A stretch of 64,000 nucleotides of DNA from Hyphomicrobium sp. (GCF_009026145.1 NZ_WBUE01000002.1:186001-250000); one strand, 5' to 3'. Positions 53,777 to 63,605 are shown, counted from the stretch's first letter. Program-made: numbers and translations. Notes: generated by a model from the sequence alone, not told the origin.

Positions 53777-54181
53777 TCAACTGCGCCGAGGAACCCACTC
53801 CAGTTCGCGTCCAGCCGACACACTACTCGTTTGCTCCTCTGCGCCTTCCTTGGTCTCTACATCGACAATAAACTTGGCAGTAATCGTTACAGCCTGATAC
53901 ATCGCGCGCGCCAAGCTTTCGGGCGTGATCCACTCCGTTGTCTCTTGCCCCAGCGCCAGTCGCATCGCCTGGTCCATGGTCCAAGAGCTGACGTGTTGGC
54001 GATCGTCATTCGTGGCGCGTATGAGACGGATCTCATTGTGCCCTGACGTAAAGTCCCATCCGGGCAGCGGTTCGGCATCGAGACGTTGCGCCAGAGCCTG
54101 CAGTACCGCACGTTCAACCCGGCGTACCTCCTCGTTCCTTCGCGCACGTTCCGCAGCCAACGCTTCTCCAAGAGTCAGCAT
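53777..54181 (-). CDS. Hypothetical protein, 134 residues
   Basis: Start at ATG 54181 with a very good ribosome site GAGGAGGAAGCC; the tracked start at 54220 is rejected. A helical N-terminus rich in Ala/Arg/Glu (LTLGEALAAERARRNEEVRR) is followed by RLDAEPLPGWDFTSGHNEIR and WTMDQAMRLALGQETTEW. No signal peptide, membrane helix or known domain. It is convergent with the gene at 53463. Confidence 0.55.
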   Translation of the reverse strand: MLTLGEALAAERARRNEEVRRVERAVLQALAQRLDAEPLPGWDFTSGHNEIRLIRATNDDRQHVSSWTMDQAMRLALGQETTEWITPESLARAMYQAVTITAKFIVDVETKEGAEEQTSSVSAGRELEWVPRRS

Positions 54182-54759
54182 GGCTTCCTCCTCGGATGTA
54201 GCGAGATTTTTCCCGACCATCGCGTGTGCGGGCGGGAGCGCTCGGCGAGGTCGCGCTCGAGCAGGCGCCTCAACGCACGCTCGATGTCCGGCTTCGGGCC
54301 GGCGGGCGCGCGGTCCAGTTCGGTCTTGAGATGCTTACCAATCACGAAAGTGCATCCCTTTGTCGATCGGTTGGCATGCCGCTTCAAAACTAGCTTGGGA
54401 GTGTTCGTTGCGGACAGCCCGCCAAAAGTCGGAACGGCGCGTGTGGGCACCGCTATCGCCACGAGCGATCTGCCGGGAACCGATGGAGACACCCGGACGG
54501 CGGCAGCGGGGTACACCGTCGGCCGGGTGCCCAGGGCCAATCCGCCACCCCCCTCTGGCGGACAACGGCCTGCCGGCAGATTATCAAGGGTGCGGGCCTA
54601 AGCTGCGCGGAAGCTGCACGATGCCCAACGCGTGGCGGTGGGAGAAGGGCTGCTTCAGCGTGGAACAACCGGTTGTCAGGCGGCGCGCGTGGCTCCGAGC
54701 GAGGCTTGGCGCCGTCAGGAAGGGCGCCAAGTCGGACGCGCGTTCAAAGTCTGAGCCGA
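54182..54759. other. 580-bp gap, no gene recognised
   Basis: Overlapping ORFs (54175-54540 minus, 54360-54767 plus) lack domains. A helical stretch LDRAPAGPKPDIERALRRLL on the minus strand may be a relic. Confidence 0.35.
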
Positions 54760-54867
54760 TCACATGAGGAGTGCGGCGACTGCCGCGCCAAGCCCACAGA
54801 ACAACAAGATCACGGCAAAAACCCAAGCAACGTTGAGCGCTGAGCGCTTCACATCCGTTGCGTTCAT
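54760..54867 (-). CDS. 35-residue single-pass membrane protein
   Basis: Too short for the ORF track. MNATDVKRSALNVAW then a hydrophobic helix VFAVILLFCGLGAAVAALLM to the stop. Ribosome site GAGGATTCGC. Comparable in plan to the 41-residue protein at 23417 (polar head, one helix, very short tail). No family recognised. Confidence 0.5.
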   Translation of the reverse strand: MNATDVKRSALNVAWVFAVILLFCGLGAAVAALLM

Positions 54868-55039
54868 GCGAATCCTCGCAGGAATATCGCTAGCGCCTAA
54901 GCGCGGCTGGGCCTGCTACCCCGCGGCAGCAACGTACCGGATGCCCGGAAAACCGCGAACTCACGTTGCTTTGCGCCTTGTTAAACATCGGTCGTTCAAA
55001 TTTGACCGCCCACGCATTCGACGATCTTCACCCCTCCCA

Positions 55040-55282
55040 ATGCTGCGAAGTGCGACCGCTCGCGAGATCGAAACGCACCTGCGTGAGCTGCTGCGCAGCG
55101 AGCCCGTCTACGCCCGCCTGATCACGCTGCAGGTCGTGCCCTCGGACTGCATCGTCGGGGCTTGGCTCGCCAAAGTCGAGGTGAGGGATGTGACTGAGGA
55201 TGACCGGCGCGTCATCGAGGCGGCTGTCACCCATCTGCGCAGATCCATTCCTTGTCTGCAGCGGCCACACAGCGATGCCTGA
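55040..55282 (+). CDS. Hypothetical protein, 80 residues
   Basis: ATG 55040 opens MLRSATAREIETHLRELLRS, with EPVYARLITLQVVPSDCIVG and KVEVRDVTEDDRRVIEAAVT, a helix-strand-helix pattern without membrane segments. No ribosome site is obvious, and the upstream ORF extends to 54764, so the start is uncertain. No family recognised. Confidence 0.4.
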   Translation: MLRSATAREIETHLRELLRSEPVYARLITLQVVPSDCIVGAWLAKVEVRDVTEDDRRVIEAAVTHLRRSIPCLQRPHSDA

Positions 55283-55341
55283 CATACCGCCAGCAGTGGG
55301 AGTGGGCATGTGCGATATTCAGGGACCTTGCGAGCGAAGGT

Positions 55342-55584
55342 CTAGCTCATTGCGTCCCCGCTCCATCCCTCGCCGTGGGCCAGCAGCCGCACAGCTCTTC
55401 GGCGCAGCTCATCGGGATCGTCTAGCCGCTGGCCGAGAAGCATCACGATCCCAGCGAGCTTCGAGCGGAGGCGCTCGGCGTGGTGATCCGATGTTGCCCT
55501 CGATCGGGTTTCGACCCAGGCGTCCTCGAAGACCTGAGTGAGAGATGCCGTCATCTCGGGCGCGTAGCCGGCGTCTGCAATCAT
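55342..55584 (-). CDS. Small conserved-type helical protein, 80 residues
   Basis: MTASLTQVFEDAWVETRSRA, then AERLRSKLAGIVMLLGQRLD and DPDELRRRAVRLLAHGE resemble a common Rhizobiales small hypothetical protein with the pattern helix, LA.I....... D...L...A..L. Start at 55584 or the internal ATG at 55554. The function is unknown. Confidence 0.5.
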   Translation of the reverse strand: MIADAGYAPEMTASLTQVFEDAWVETRSRATSDHHAERLRSKLAGIVMLLGQRLDDPDELRRRAVRLLAHGEGWSGDAMS

Positions 55585-55850
55585 CCGGCGGACTTTGATG
55601 GGGCGAGCTATGAAGTCTGGTTCACCATGCGATCAACGCGGATCCAGAAACACGGCCAATGGCGGGTTAATCGCGGCGAACATGGTACCGGGCGGGCGGC
55701 TCTTAAGGCAGGGCTGACCCCGCTGCAGGCAAAGATCAGATCAGCCCCGGGTGCGCCCACCGGGAGCGGTGCCCGTCTCCTTGGCGCGCCGATCATCAGT
55801 GTACACGCAAATCGTCGGGCCGTCAGCTTAAGGAGTTGTCGGCGTAAATG
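55585..55850. other. Intergenic, no gene recognised
   Basis: No supported ORF was found. The plus-strand ORF 55480-56064 is a shadow. Confidence 0.35.
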
Positions 55851-56132
55851 TCAGAGCGCCACGACCAGCCAAAGCAGGCCAGCAAGAGTTACGGCGATGA
55901 CGCCACCGATGAACGCGATCGTCATTGTGTCCATGGCTTCCCTTCCACTGAAGCCGGTCGACGGCCGCGCCGGGTTGTCGGCGTCGGCGAGATTGCACAC
56001 CGGGCACGGGATGCCGGCGCCGCACTCGCAGCCCCGCGGCTTAGTGCGATCCCACGGACAATAGGGATGGTTCTCGCACACCCAGCCGACGTCGAAGCAG
56101 TTCCCGCATTTGGGTATGGGCGTGAAAGCCAT
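55851..56132 (-). CDS. Zinc-ribbon-like Cys protein with C-terminal membrane helix
   Basis: 93 residues from ATG 56132. MAFTPIPKCGNCFDVGWVCE, NHPYCPWDRTKPRGCECGAG and PCPVCN hold eight cysteines in CxxC-type pairs, the pattern of a short Rhizobiales zinc-ribbon protein. A linker leads into a transmembrane helix (TIAFIGGVIAVTLAGLLWLV). The join between ribbon and helix contains an internal MDTMTIAF, so the helix could also be a separate tiny ORF. The longer frame to 56264 is not supported. Confidence 0.55.
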   Translation of the reverse strand: MAFTPIPKCGNCFDVGWVCENHPYCPWDRTKPRGCECGAGIPCPVCNLADADNPARPSTGFSGREAMDTMTIAFIGGVIAVTLAGLLWLVVAL

Positions 56133-56412
56133 GTTCACTCCGTTGCCCCGCCGATGCGCGGCTCGCCCAGCCGCCGATGAAGCCAAGATCGCGGGATGGC
56201 CACGGACGAAAAAGCCCGGACAGCGTGTGCGCACTATCCGGGCCGAAGAGGGAACCTCTGTCATGACGAACAGAGATTCGCACCGGCAAGAATATCAGCA
56301 CGCAGACAAATGCAGGAGAAGGGGCGCGAAAAATTGGTGGCCGTGTGTCACCGTGGTATCAGCGCCATTAATAGACGTGATCACCGACGAGTAGACAATC
56401 AGGGCCCCCGCA

Positions 56413-56426
56413 TTGATTTGGATCAA
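56413..56426. promoter_or_regulatory. Perfect FNR/FixK-type box
   Basis: TTGATTTGGATCAA fits TTGAT-N4-ATCAA exactly. The nearest supported gene start is at 56132 on the minus strand, 280 bases away; no plus-strand gene follows. Its former target may have been lost. Confidence 0.6.
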
Positions 56427-56662
56427 TGCATCGTGCGCGTCACTTCAGCCCAGGTGACGGCGACGGGATCTCAGGGTGGCCGCGGTTGCCGATCTTCGAC
56501 AACAACATCGCTTTCGAGCCCGACGAGACGGCGGTGATCTGGGGCCATGCCCCTCCCTCGCAGCGCTTCCGGCTGTGCGTCACCGAGACATTCCGTGCGA
56601 TGGGCGAGCAACGTACCCGCCTTCGATGGCGGCAGGGGCTTCTTGCACACGTGCTGCCCAGC

Positions 56663-56827
56663 CTATTGCTTAGCCCAATAGCCGCGTTCGGGAACCGGTA
56701 TGTTTGCCCGTCGGCAGGCCTTCGCAAGGCCATTCCCCGAGATCCCATAGCGAGCAGCGAGCTTGATCATCGGTTCGGACCAGACGAGCTCGTACAGCTC
56801 CTCTCGGGTAAAGCTGGTGCTACTCAT
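56663..56827 (-). pseudogene. N-terminal part of a conserved hypothetical HTH-like protein, stopped by TAG
   Basis: MSSTSFTREELYELVWSEPM, IKLAARYGISGNGLAKACRR and ANIPVPERGYWAKQ form a block I recognise from larger Rhizobiales hypothetical proteins. A TAG follows WAKQ, after which AGQHVCKKPLPPSKAGT continues the family pattern in the same frame. The rest of the protein is not readable further downstream, so this is a decayed gene. Confidence 0.7.
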
Positions 56828-56887
56828 CGCCGGGCGCCTGCTTGCTTGTCGTATCGCCCCTCAAAGCTGCAAGCCTGCTGGCCCGGC

Positions 56888-57056
56888 AGCTATCGCTTAT
56901 GCTGAGACGCAGAAGGCACGCGACTGAGACACGGCTGAGACATGACCCAAGATCGCCACAATTGGGAGGTGCCATCAAAAGGTGAGACTGAGACACCAGT
57001 GAGACACGGGCCCTTTGGGCGACTGAGACACGGGGTGGCTAAGTCTCTGAGATGAA
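56888..57056. repeat. Scattered TGAGACA(C/T) repeats next to tRNA-Pro
   Basis: Between the HTH relic and the tRNA, TGAGACAC or TGAGACA occurs at least five times, three within ACTGAGACAC(G/C). Units are unevenly spaced. They could be recombinase arm-type sites at an island edge, or relics of a local slippage. Confidence 0.45.
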
Positions 57057-57134
57057 TGGTCGGAGCGGGGAGATTTGAACTCCCGACCCCCAGTCCCCCA
57101 GACTGGTGCGCTAACCAGGCTGCGCTACGCTCCG
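57057..57134 (-). tRNA. tRNA-Pro (anticodon GGG)
   Basis: A complete cloverleaf on the minus strand: acceptor CGGAGCG pairs with CGCTCCG, anticodon stem CCAGT/ACTGG around CTGGGGG, T-arm GGTTCAAATC-like (GGGAGTTCAAATCTCCC), discriminator A and an encoded CCA. Its 3' end faces the accessory region. Plus-strand ORFs over it (MVGAGRFELPTP) are spurious. Confidence 0.95.
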
Positions 57135-57190
57135 AGGCGCCCCTTTTGCCAAGCGGCGCCATGCGGGTCAACGGCAAAGCCCACGCGACG

Positions 57191-57949
57191 TCAACTGATG
57201 AGCTTTTCGAGGCCCTTGGCGCTCGCCGGCAGCCACGCTACATCGGACGTCGGCGGCGCCCCGGCGAACACCGCGGCGGCATAGATATCCTGGCCGAGTT
57301 GCAGATCGCGAACGCTGGGCGCCTCGCCGCCCACAAACGCGGCCGCGACCGCAGCGCGATCGCCGGTGCCGGCCTCCTGGCTCGCCACGGCCTTGCCCGT
57401 GCCGAATATCCCGAGGCGCGTCAACAGGCGCCCGATGCCGCCGCCGTCGGCCTTGGCGTAGGCCTCGAGCCGCACCCATGCCTGCAGGAAGCGTGCGTCT
57501 TCCGCAGCCGGCAGCGGCGGTGCGGCAAGGGCTGCTCCCGCCGCCTCGATGCGCGCGCGCCGCTCCTCGCCGACATGCACCGTGCGCGAACGCTCGATAT
57601 CGACCCCGATGCTGCCCTGGCGCGCCATGCCGATCAGCGCTAGCCCACGCGTGTGCGACAGGCTGAAGGCGAGCGGGGCAGCCTCGAGATGTGGTTTGCC
57701 GCGCTCGGAACGCGTAAACGAAACGCCGCGCCATTCAGGACCCGCGGCGCGCTCGATCAGCAGGCGCAGCGCGATATGGGTCGCCAGCCACTCGTGGCGC
57801 GCCGCTGCGTCGGAAAAGGCCGATCCTCGCGCTCGGTCGCCCGGGCACAGCCGCGGGACGCGCTGCTCGATGGCGTGCAGCGCCGGCGCCGCGGCGCGCA
57901 GATCCACACACCATAGCTCGGGTATCGCCAGCGTCGGCAAGCCGCTCAC
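57191..57949 (-). CDS. 4'-phosphopantetheinyl transferase, Sfp type
   Basis: 252 residues. It transfers phosphopantetheine from CoA to a serine of carrier proteins. Motifs: RGKPHL and [13 protein letters not shown] (P1-P2), GVDIERSR (Mg site, P-loop D and E) and [12 protein letters not shown], in which the usual W.KEA.K has Leu for Lys. It closes a run with merR/ihfA, overlapping the MerR-type gene by ATGA. Next to fabH/plsX it fits fatty-acid or polyketide carrier activation. Confidence 0.88.
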   Translation of the reverse strand: MSGLPTLAIPELWCVDLRAAAPALHAIEQRVPRLCPGDRARGSAFSDAAARHEWLATHIALRLLIERAAGPEWRGVSFTRSERGKPHLEAAPLAFSLSHTRGLALIGMARQGSIGVDIERSRTVHVGEERRARIEAAGAALAAPPLPAAEDARFLQAWVRLEAYAKADGGGIGRLLTRLGIFGTGKAVASQEAGTGDRAAVAAAFVGGEAPSVRDLQLGQDIYAAAVFAGAPPTSDVAWLPASAKGLEKLIS

Positions 57950-58449
57950 GCGCGGGCGGAGCGGCGCGCCTTGGCCGGAGCGCGACGCGCGGCGGCCTCC
58001 GGCGGCTTGCCGAGCAGGATGCCGCGGCAGGCCTCGAGCTCGGCTATGGCAGCGAGCAGGCGTTCGCGCACTTCACCCCGCGTCGGCCCACCCGCAGTCG
58101 CCGGCTGCCTTCCGGCGCGCGTGTTGCGCTTCCCTACGGGCGCCGGCGCCGCGGCAGCCGGAACCGCGGCGGCAGCGGTTTCCGCGCCGATGCGCTTCAC
58201 CGTGTCGACACCCTGATCGCGCAGAATCTTCTGCACGCCCTTGATGGTGTAGCCTTCAGCATGCAGCAGGTGGCAGATGCCGCGCAGCAGCGCCATGTCC
58301 TCGGGCCGGTAATAGCGCCGTCCGCCGCCTCGCTTCATCGGCCGAATCTGCGGAAATCGGCCTTCCCAGAAGCGCAGGACGTGCTTGGGGACCTCGAGCT
58401 CTTCGGCAACTTCGCTAATGGTGCGAAAGGCCTCGGCCGTCTTGGTCAA
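57946..58449 (-). CDS. MerR-family transcriptional regulator
   Basis: 167 residues: winged helix start [40 protein letters not shown], then [20 protein letters not shown]. The Ala/Pro-rich C-terminal part has no metal-binding cysteines, so this is the core Rhizobiales MerR that follows ihfA, not a metal sensor. Its target is not known. It ends in an ATGA overlap with the transferase. Confidence 0.9.
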   Translation of the reverse strand: MTKTAEAFRTISEVAEELEVPKHVLRFWEGRFPQIRPMKRGGGRRYYRPEDMALLRGICHLLHAEGYTIKGVQKILRDQGVDTVKRIGAETAAAAVPAAAAPAPVGKRNTRAGRQPATAGGPTRGEVRERLLAAIAELEACRGILLGKPPEAAARRAPAKARRSARA

Positions 58450-58494
58450 TTACGCCTCCACCGGCTGCGCCACCACGCCGCCGCCGGACGCCGT

Positions 58495-58812
58495 TCACTC
58501 GGCTGCCTTGCGGCGGATGAGGCCCTGGTTGATGCGCTCTTTCATAATGTTGCTGGGGCGAAAGACCAAGACCCGGCGCGGCGTGATCGGCACTTCGTCC
58601 CCGGTTTTGGGATTGCGCCCCATGCGCTCGCCCTTCTGGCGGATGCCGAAGGAGCCGAACGAGGAGAGCTTCACCGGCTCGCCTCGCGCCAAGCTGGCAG
58701 AGATTTCCCCCAGCACCAGTTCGACCAGATCCTGGCTCTCATTGCGCGGCAATCCGACCTTGCGCACCACCGCCTCGGCAAGGTCCGCACGCGTTAACGT
58801 CTTGCCTCCCAT
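58495..58812 (-). CDS. ihfA: Integration host factor alpha subunit
   Basis: 105 residues of the HU/IHF family, alpha type: [60 protein letters not shown]. Binds and bends DNA as a heterodimer with IHF-beta. The position between fabH and the MerR gene is the usual alphaproteobacterial order. Confidence 0.95.
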   Translation of the reverse strand: MGGKTLTRADLAEAVVRKVGLPRNESQDLVELVLGEISASLARGEPVKLSSFGSFGIRQKGERMGRNPKTGDEVPITPRRVLVFRPSNIMKERINQGLIRRKAAE

Positions 58813-58949
58813 GGCATTTTGCCTCCCGCTCTCTCACCTTTTTAGAGATGCTACCGGGGGGCGAGCCGATCGTCAATCGCGAGAGCATTTCAACTAGCTG
58901 AAATCAAAGAAAGAAACTTGGCACGTTGTAGAAAGTTCCTCACCACACG

Positions 58950-59927
58950 TCACCAGCGGGCGAGCACCGCACCCCAGGTGAAGCCGCCGCCCATCGCTTC
59001 CATGAGCACCAGCGAGCCCTCCTTAACACGATGCTGTTCAAAGGCATGGTTAAGCGCCAGCGGGATGGACGCCGCCGAGGTGTTGCCGTGCTTGTCGAGC
59101 GTGACGACAATCTTTTCCGCTGGCACGCCGAGCTTCTTCAAGACGCCATCGAGGATGCGCTGGTTGGCTTGGTGCGGCACGTAGAGGTCGATCTCGTCGG
59201 GTGCATAGCCGGTCATGACGAGCGTCTCCTCAATGATGCCGGTGATCTTCTGCACGGCGTGGCGAAACACCTCGCGCCCGTTCATACGCAGATGGCCGAC
59301 GGTCTTCGTCGAGCCCGGACCGCCATCGACATAGAGCAGGTCCTCGAAGCGGCCGTCCGAGCGAATGCGGGTGGCAAGAATGCCGCGATCCTCGCGCGTG
59401 CCGTGTTGCGGCTGTGCCTCGAGCACGACCGCTCCCGCGCCATCGCCGAACAGCACGCACGTGGTGCGGTCCTCCCAGTCCAGAATGCGCGAGAAGGTCT
59501 CCGCGCCGACGACGACGGCGCGCTTGAATTGCCCGGTCTTGAGGAAGTTGTCGGCGATGGTGAGGGCGTAAACAAAGCCCGAGCATACCGCCTGCACGTC
59601 GAATGCGGCCCCCTTGGTGACGCCAAGGCTCTGCTGGATCCTCACCGCGGTGGCAGGGAATGTGCGATCGGGCGTCGCCGTCGCGCACACCACAAGATCG
59701 ATGTCAACGGGATCGATACCGGCGCGCACTAGCGCCTGATGGGCGGCAGCGGTGCCGAGATCCGACGTGAGCTCGTCATCGTCGGCGATGTGGCGCTCGC
59801 GGATGCCGGTGCGCTCGACGATCCACTCGTCGCTGGTGTCGACGATCTTCGTCAAATCGGCGTTGGTCATGACGCGCTTCGGAAGATGGGCACCGACGCC
59901 GCGGAAGACTGAACGGATGACTGCCAC
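58950..59927 (-). CDS. fabH: 3-oxoacyl-ACP synthase III
   Basis: 325 residues. It starts fatty-acid synthesis by condensing acetyl-CoA with malonyl-ACP. The catalytic Cys lies in [12 protein letters not shown], His in PHQANQRI and Asn in [26 protein letters not shown] is the typical start. Upstream plsX is 90 bases away on the same strand, downstream ihfA 137 bases away. Confidence 0.97.
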   Translation of the reverse strand: MAVIRSVFRGVGAHLPKRVMTNADLTKIVDTSDEWIVERTGIRERHIADDDELTSDLGTAAAHQALVRAGIDPVDIDLVVCATATPDRTFPATAVRIQQSLGVTKGAAFDVQAVCSGFVYALTIADNFLKTGQFKRAVVVGAETFSRILDWEDRTTCVLFGDGAGAVVLEAQPQHGTREDRGILATRIRSDGRFEDLLYVDGGPGSTKTVGHLRMNGREVFRHAVQKITGIIEETLVMTGYAPDEIDLYVPHQANQRILDGVLKKLGVPAEKIVVTLDKHGNTSAASIPLALNHAFEQHRVKEGSLVLMEAMGGGFTWGAVLARW

Positions 59928-60017
59928 TGAGCTGCCTTGCTTCTTGTAGTTGAACCAGCCTCAACGGAAATCGGGCAGCAGAAAAAGGCCGATGCCCTAC
60001 CGTGATGGCCCGCAGCG

Positions 60018-61058
60018 TCAGCCCGCGGCGGCTGCCTCGAGCTTGTGATGGAACGCTGTCAGGTCGGCGGCGAGCCGCGGAATGAGCCGGCTCTGGGCCA
60101 TCTCGTACGCGAGATCGACGGCACTGGCAAAGCCCACGGCGTCCGTGCCTCCGTGACTCTTGACCGCTATGCCATTGAGGCCAAGGAACGTGCCGCCGTT
60201 GGCACGCCTTGGATCCATCTTCTCCTTGAGGACGCGAAAGCCGCCAGAAGCCAGAAAAGCCCCGAGCCTCGACATTAAAGTGCGCTGCATGGCGGCGCGC
60301 AGGTATTCGCTGATCTGCTTGGCTGTGCCTTCCGCCGTCTTCAATGCGATGTTGCCGGCGAAGCCCTCGACCACGACCACGTCGACGATGCCCTGCCCGA
60401 TCTGGTCGCCCTCGATGAAACCACGATAGTCGAGCGGCAGCTCAGTGCTCTTTAACCATGCGTGTGCTTGCCGCACTTCCTCGACGCCTTTGATCTCCTC
60501 GACACCGACGTTCAAGAGCCCAACGGTGGGCCGCTCGATATGGAACAGCGCCCGCGCCATGGCGGCGCCCATCAGCGCGAAGTCGCACAACTCGCGGGCC
60601 GAAGCGCCGATATTGGCGCCGACGTCGAGCACGATACATTCGGCTCTGACGGTCGGCCAAAGGGCGGCAATTGCCGGCCGCTCGATGCCGGCCATCGGCC
60701 GCAGGATCAGCTTCGACATGGCCATGAAGGCGCCGGTATTGCCCGCCGACACGGCGACGTCCGCCTCGCCCGAGCGGACGGCATCTATGGCCAGCCACAG
60801 ACTAGTGCCCTTGCCGCGGCGCAACGCCTGGCTCGGCTTGTCGCTCATGGCGACCACCATGTCGGTGTGAACGACGCGCGATTTGGCCGCCAGCACGGGA
60901 AGCTTGTCGAGCTCGGCGCGAATGCGCGCCTCATCGCCGTACATGATGAAGCTGAGCGCTGGATATCGCTCCAGCGAGAGGGCGGCGCCCGGAACCACGA
61001 CGGCGGGACCGTGGTCGCCGCCCATGGCGTCGAGCGCTATGGTCCGCGGCTGAGACAT
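60018..61058 (-). CDS. plsX: Phosphate acyltransferase PlsX
   Basis: 346 residues. It makes acyl-phosphate from acyl-ACP for phospholipid synthesis. Signatures: [60 protein letters not shown] and [20 protein letters not shown]. It forms a lipid-synthesis run with fabH. Confidence 0.97.
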   Translation of the reverse strand: MSQPRTIALDAMGGDHGPAVVVPGAALSLERYPALSFIMYGDEARIRAELDKLPVLAAKSRVVHTDMVVAMSDKPSQALRRGKGTSLWLAIDAVRSGEADVAVSAGNTGAFMAMSKLILRPMAGIERPAIAALWPTVRAECIVLDVGANIGASARELCDFALMGAAMARALFHIERPTVGLLNVGVEEIKGVEEVRQAHAWLKSTELPLDYRGFIEGDQIGQGIVDVVVVEGFAGNIALKTAEGTAKQISEYLRAAMQRTLMSRLGAFLASGGFRVLKEKMDPRRANGGTFLGLNGIAVKSHGGTDAVGFASAVDLAYEMAQSRLIPRLAADLTAFHHKLEAAAAG

Positions 61059-61215
61059 GTCGCGGTTTGCCTCGCAATTATCCCCTGAAAGGAGGCCGCG
61101 TAGGATCGCGCCTGCCCACCCCTAAACCAGCGGACCATACTCTTTTGCAAGTGCGAAACAACTGGATTTTCACATCTATCGCGCGGCCTTGTGCGGCAGG
61201 TGCCAGCCGCGCGCC

Positions 61216-61737
61216 TCAGCCGTGATCCTTGAGCTTCTTCAGGGCGGCAAACGGTCCGGTTGCGGGCGCGCTGCTATCTTCAATCGCGTCCGATTGGAAT
61301 TCGGCCCCGGGCTTGCGCGGGTACGGGTCGACGGATGCCGATAGGGTCTCGAATACGATTCTGCCGGCGTCGATCATCCCGTGCTCGATCGGCTCGATCT
61401 CGGCGGCGCTCAGCGCCTCGACCTCCTCCTCGCCCGGCCGCGGCATGCTCATCGGCGGCCAGAACTCGACGTCGAACGTTGCTTCGACGTGCTGCGCCAC
61501 GGGGTCGAGCGTCACGACACAGCTCTGCGTCAGCTGCGCCTCGAGCTTTCCGGCCAGGCGGTAGCATCCTTGCCCGGTGGCGCGGATCGTGAAGTCGGCC
61601 ATCAGCGCCTCACACGAAACCACCTCCAGTGCAGCCGCCACCGTCGCGCGCTCGGCGCTGGTGGCCGTGCGTCTCTCGCGAAATCCCGGCTCCGGGATCT
61701 CCGTGGTTCGGTAGGACCAATGCAGCGGCGCGCTCAT
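61216..61737 (-). CDS. DUF177 (YceD-like) protein
   Basis: 173 residues from ATG 61737 (ribosome site GGAGGCACC), overlapping the upstream chaperone stop by ATGA. TLDPVAQHVEATFDVEFWPP and EVEALSAAEIEPIEHGMIDA are the conserved core of DUF177, linked to 23S rRNA/ribosome large subunit biogenesis in other organisms. The Cys of CVVT is present. rpmF is not adjacent here, as usual for Alphaproteobacteria. The 157 bases to plsX hold no gene. Confidence 0.9.
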   Translation of the reverse strand: MSAPLHWSYRTTEIPEPGFRERRTATSAERATVAAALEVVSCEALMADFTIRATGQGCYRLAGKLEAQLTQSCVVTLDPVAQHVEATFDVEFWPPMSMPRPGEEEVEALSAAEIEPIEHGMIDAGRIVFETLSASVDPYPRKPGAEFQSDAIEDSSAPATGPFAALKKLKDHG

Positions 61738-62282
61738 GGTGCCTCCGCAGCAGTATCGCATACCTTCGGAAATCCGAGGCTCCCATCGAGGATCTGTACA
61801 GCCTCCATCGCCGCCAGCGAGCCGAGCGCTTCTCGCATGTATTGCGCCAGCGAGCGGGCTTGCGCGCTCTCGGCACCATCGTAGACGTGCGCGGCCAGCG
61901 CCTTGGCCAGATCACGCTCATTGCCCGTCTCCAGCGCCGCCCTGTAGGCCATGCTGCGCGCCAGGAGGCCGTCCGCGGCACGGCGCACCTTCTTCGGCAC
62001 CGCGAGATCTCCGGTGCCGAGCTCGCGCAGGGAATCGTCCATGTCGGAGACGAACGCCTCGACGAGCAGGCGCGGGATTGGCGAACTCGGATCGGTAGCG
62101 GTGCGCAGCCGCTCGAGAACAAGGAAAAGGTGAAGAACCACCATCTCGTAACGGCCCGACGGTGTGTCGAGGACGCCCATTTCGGAGTAAAATTCCGGAC
62201 AGCGGGCCCGTGTCACGATCACGCCATAAATCTCGCCTGCTTTACGGCGCATCTCGCTACGGGCAATGAGGGAATCCAGCAT
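61734..62282 (-). CDS. Ubiquinol-cytochrome c chaperone (CBP3-like) family protein
   Basis: 182 residues with the CBP3/UQCC1 pattern: ARSEMRRKAGEIYGVIVTRA, RCPEFYSEMGVLDTPSGRYE, MVVLHLFLVLERL and LVEAFVSDMDDSLRELGTGD. Mitochondrial relatives assist cytochrome b assembly into complex III. It is the first gene of the DUF177/plsX/fabH run and is divergent from bamE. Confidence 0.92.
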   Translation of the reverse strand: MLDSLIARSEMRRKAGEIYGVIVTRARCPEFYSEMGVLDTPSGRYEMVVLHLFLVLERLRTATDPSSPIPRLLVEAFVSDMDDSLRELGTGDLAVPKKVRRAADGLLARSMAYRAALETGNERDLAKALAAHVYDGAESAQARSLAQYMREALGSLAAMEAVQILDGSLGFPKVCDTAAEAP

Positions 62283-62425
62283 CAGTGCCGGGACCTTACG
62301 TGAAGGCGATCACAAATCGGGGGCGATGCCGCCTGAGTTGAGCTTGCGCCTGTTGCAATCGACAAGGGGTCGGGGTAAGCGCCAATTCGCCCTGCCTCGA
62401 TCCAGTCTCGGGAAGACATAACATA

Positions 62426-62920
62426 ATGCGCCGAGAGACCAACGCCCACCAGCGCCGCACACGCGCGCCAGTGATCCATGCGAAAGGCTGGCGCTTGATG
62501 GCCGGCCTCGCCGCCTGCCTCGCCCTCGCGGCGTGCGACTCGAACGTCATCAAGCACGGCATGCAATTCCACGAGGGCGACCTGCAGCAGATCCAGCCCG
62601 GGATGACCCAGGAGCAGGTGCGCATGAACCTCGGAACCCCATCGACCACCGCCGTGGTCGGCACCAGCCAAGCCTACTATTACATCTCGAGCACGGCGAC
62701 GCAGACCGCCTTCATGCTGCCGACGGAGCAGGACCGCCAGGTCGTTGCCGTCTACTTCACGCCCGGCGGCACAGTCGAGCGCGTCGCCAACTACGGCATG
62801 AAGGACGGACGGGTGTTCGACTATGTCTCGCGCACGACGCCAGCTCCGGGCGGTAAGGACGTCGGCATCGTCCAGCAGCTGTTCCGCAACCTCGGAACCA
62901 AGCAGATCTTCGGCGACTAG
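62426..62920 (+). CDS. bamE: Outer membrane assembly lipoprotein BamE (SmpA/OmlA)
   Basis: Lipobox LAACLALAAC gives a lipidated Cys, then QQIQPGMTQEQVRMNLGTPS and the beta-hairpin block of the SmpA/OmlA domain. It stabilises the BAM complex. Start at ATG 62426 gives a long charged n-region; GTG 62471 would give a more normal 21-residue signal. It is divergent from the chaperone gene, and convergent with the gene at 62927. Confidence 0.92.
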   Translation: MRRETNAHQRRTRAPVIHAKGWRLMAGLAACLALAACDSNVIKHGMQFHEGDLQQIQPGMTQEQVRMNLGTPSTTAVVGTSQAYYYISSTATQTAFMLPTEQDRQVVAVYFTPGGTVERVANYGMKDGRVFDYVSRTTPAPGGKDVGIVQQLFRNLGTKQIFGD

Positions 62921-62926
62921 GGTTTC

Positions 62927-63589
62927 TCAGCCGGCGCGGTCGTAGTCGATATCGGCGCGGTAAACGTCGTAGGCCCTGCCGTATTCCATCACGCGCGCGA
63001 CCTCGGAGATGAACGCCTCGTCGTAGCCGGCGCGTCGCAGCAGATGGAAGCCGACCTCCATGCCCGACGCGATGCCGCCGCCGGTGATGATGCGGCCGCT
63101 GTCCACGACGCGTGCACGCGAGATGCGGCAGGCGGGTGCAATTTCCGCCAAGCGGTCGATCGGCACCTTGCCCATGCTCGACTGCTCGAGGCGATCTGGC
63201 TCTTTACGGTTCGTCGCCGCGCGTCCGTCGAGAAGCCCCATGCGGCCGTAGATCCACGAGCCCGTACAGACGGAAACGAGGAGCGTCTTCTCGGGCAGCG
63301 CGCGGATGAAAGCGTGCAGCCGTCCGTTGTTCATCTCCTGGCGCGTGCCGAATCCACCCGGAATGAGAAAGGCATCCATATCGGGTGTGTCGGTGAAGGC
63401 GTAGTTGGGGAGCACGGTGAAGCCGGCCTGCGCCTGCACCGGCCGCATGCTTTCGGCGATGAAGAAGGCATCGAGCTCGGGATCGAAGCGGCGGGCGACG
63501 GAGAACACCCCATAGGGCGCTGCGAAGTCGACGATCTCCAGATCCTTGCAGATGTAGACCCCGAGCCGGAACCCTGCCTTCTTGGCCAT
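62927..63589 (-). CDS. DJ-1/PfpI family protein (isonitrile hydratase-like)
   Basis: 220 residues of a class I glutaminase-like fold. The nucleophile elbow is LLVSVCTGSWIYGRMGLLDG with Cys; a Glu/Asp pocket lies in the N-terminal EIVDFAAPYGVF. Later ITGGGIASGMEVGFHLLRRA matches the isonitrile-hydratase/AraC-type GATase branch. It is divergent from a TetR-type gene with an operator between them, so it is probably repressed by it. Confidence 0.85.
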   Translation of the reverse strand: MAKKAGFRLGVYICKDLEIVDFAAPYGVFSVARRFDPELDAFFIAESMRPVQAQAGFTVLPNYAFTDTPDMDAFLIPGGFGTRQEMNNGRLHAFIRALPEKTLLVSVCTGSWIYGRMGLLDGRAATNRKEPDRLEQSSMGKVPIDRLAEIAPACRISRARVVDSGRIITGGGIASGMEVGFHLLRRAGYDEAFISEVARVMEYGRAYDVYRADIDYDRAG

Positions 63590-63605
63590 GACGCAACCTC
63601 CTATA

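Noticed and set aside
57056-57643. Plus-strand ORF beginning MVGAGRFELPTP
   Set aside because: It reads antisense through tRNA-Pro; this translation is a well-known artefact of tRNA genes.
57946-58449. MerR gene as a metal sensor for the efflux genes
   Set aside because: It lacks metal-binding cysteines and lies in the conserved core gene order far from the efflux operons.
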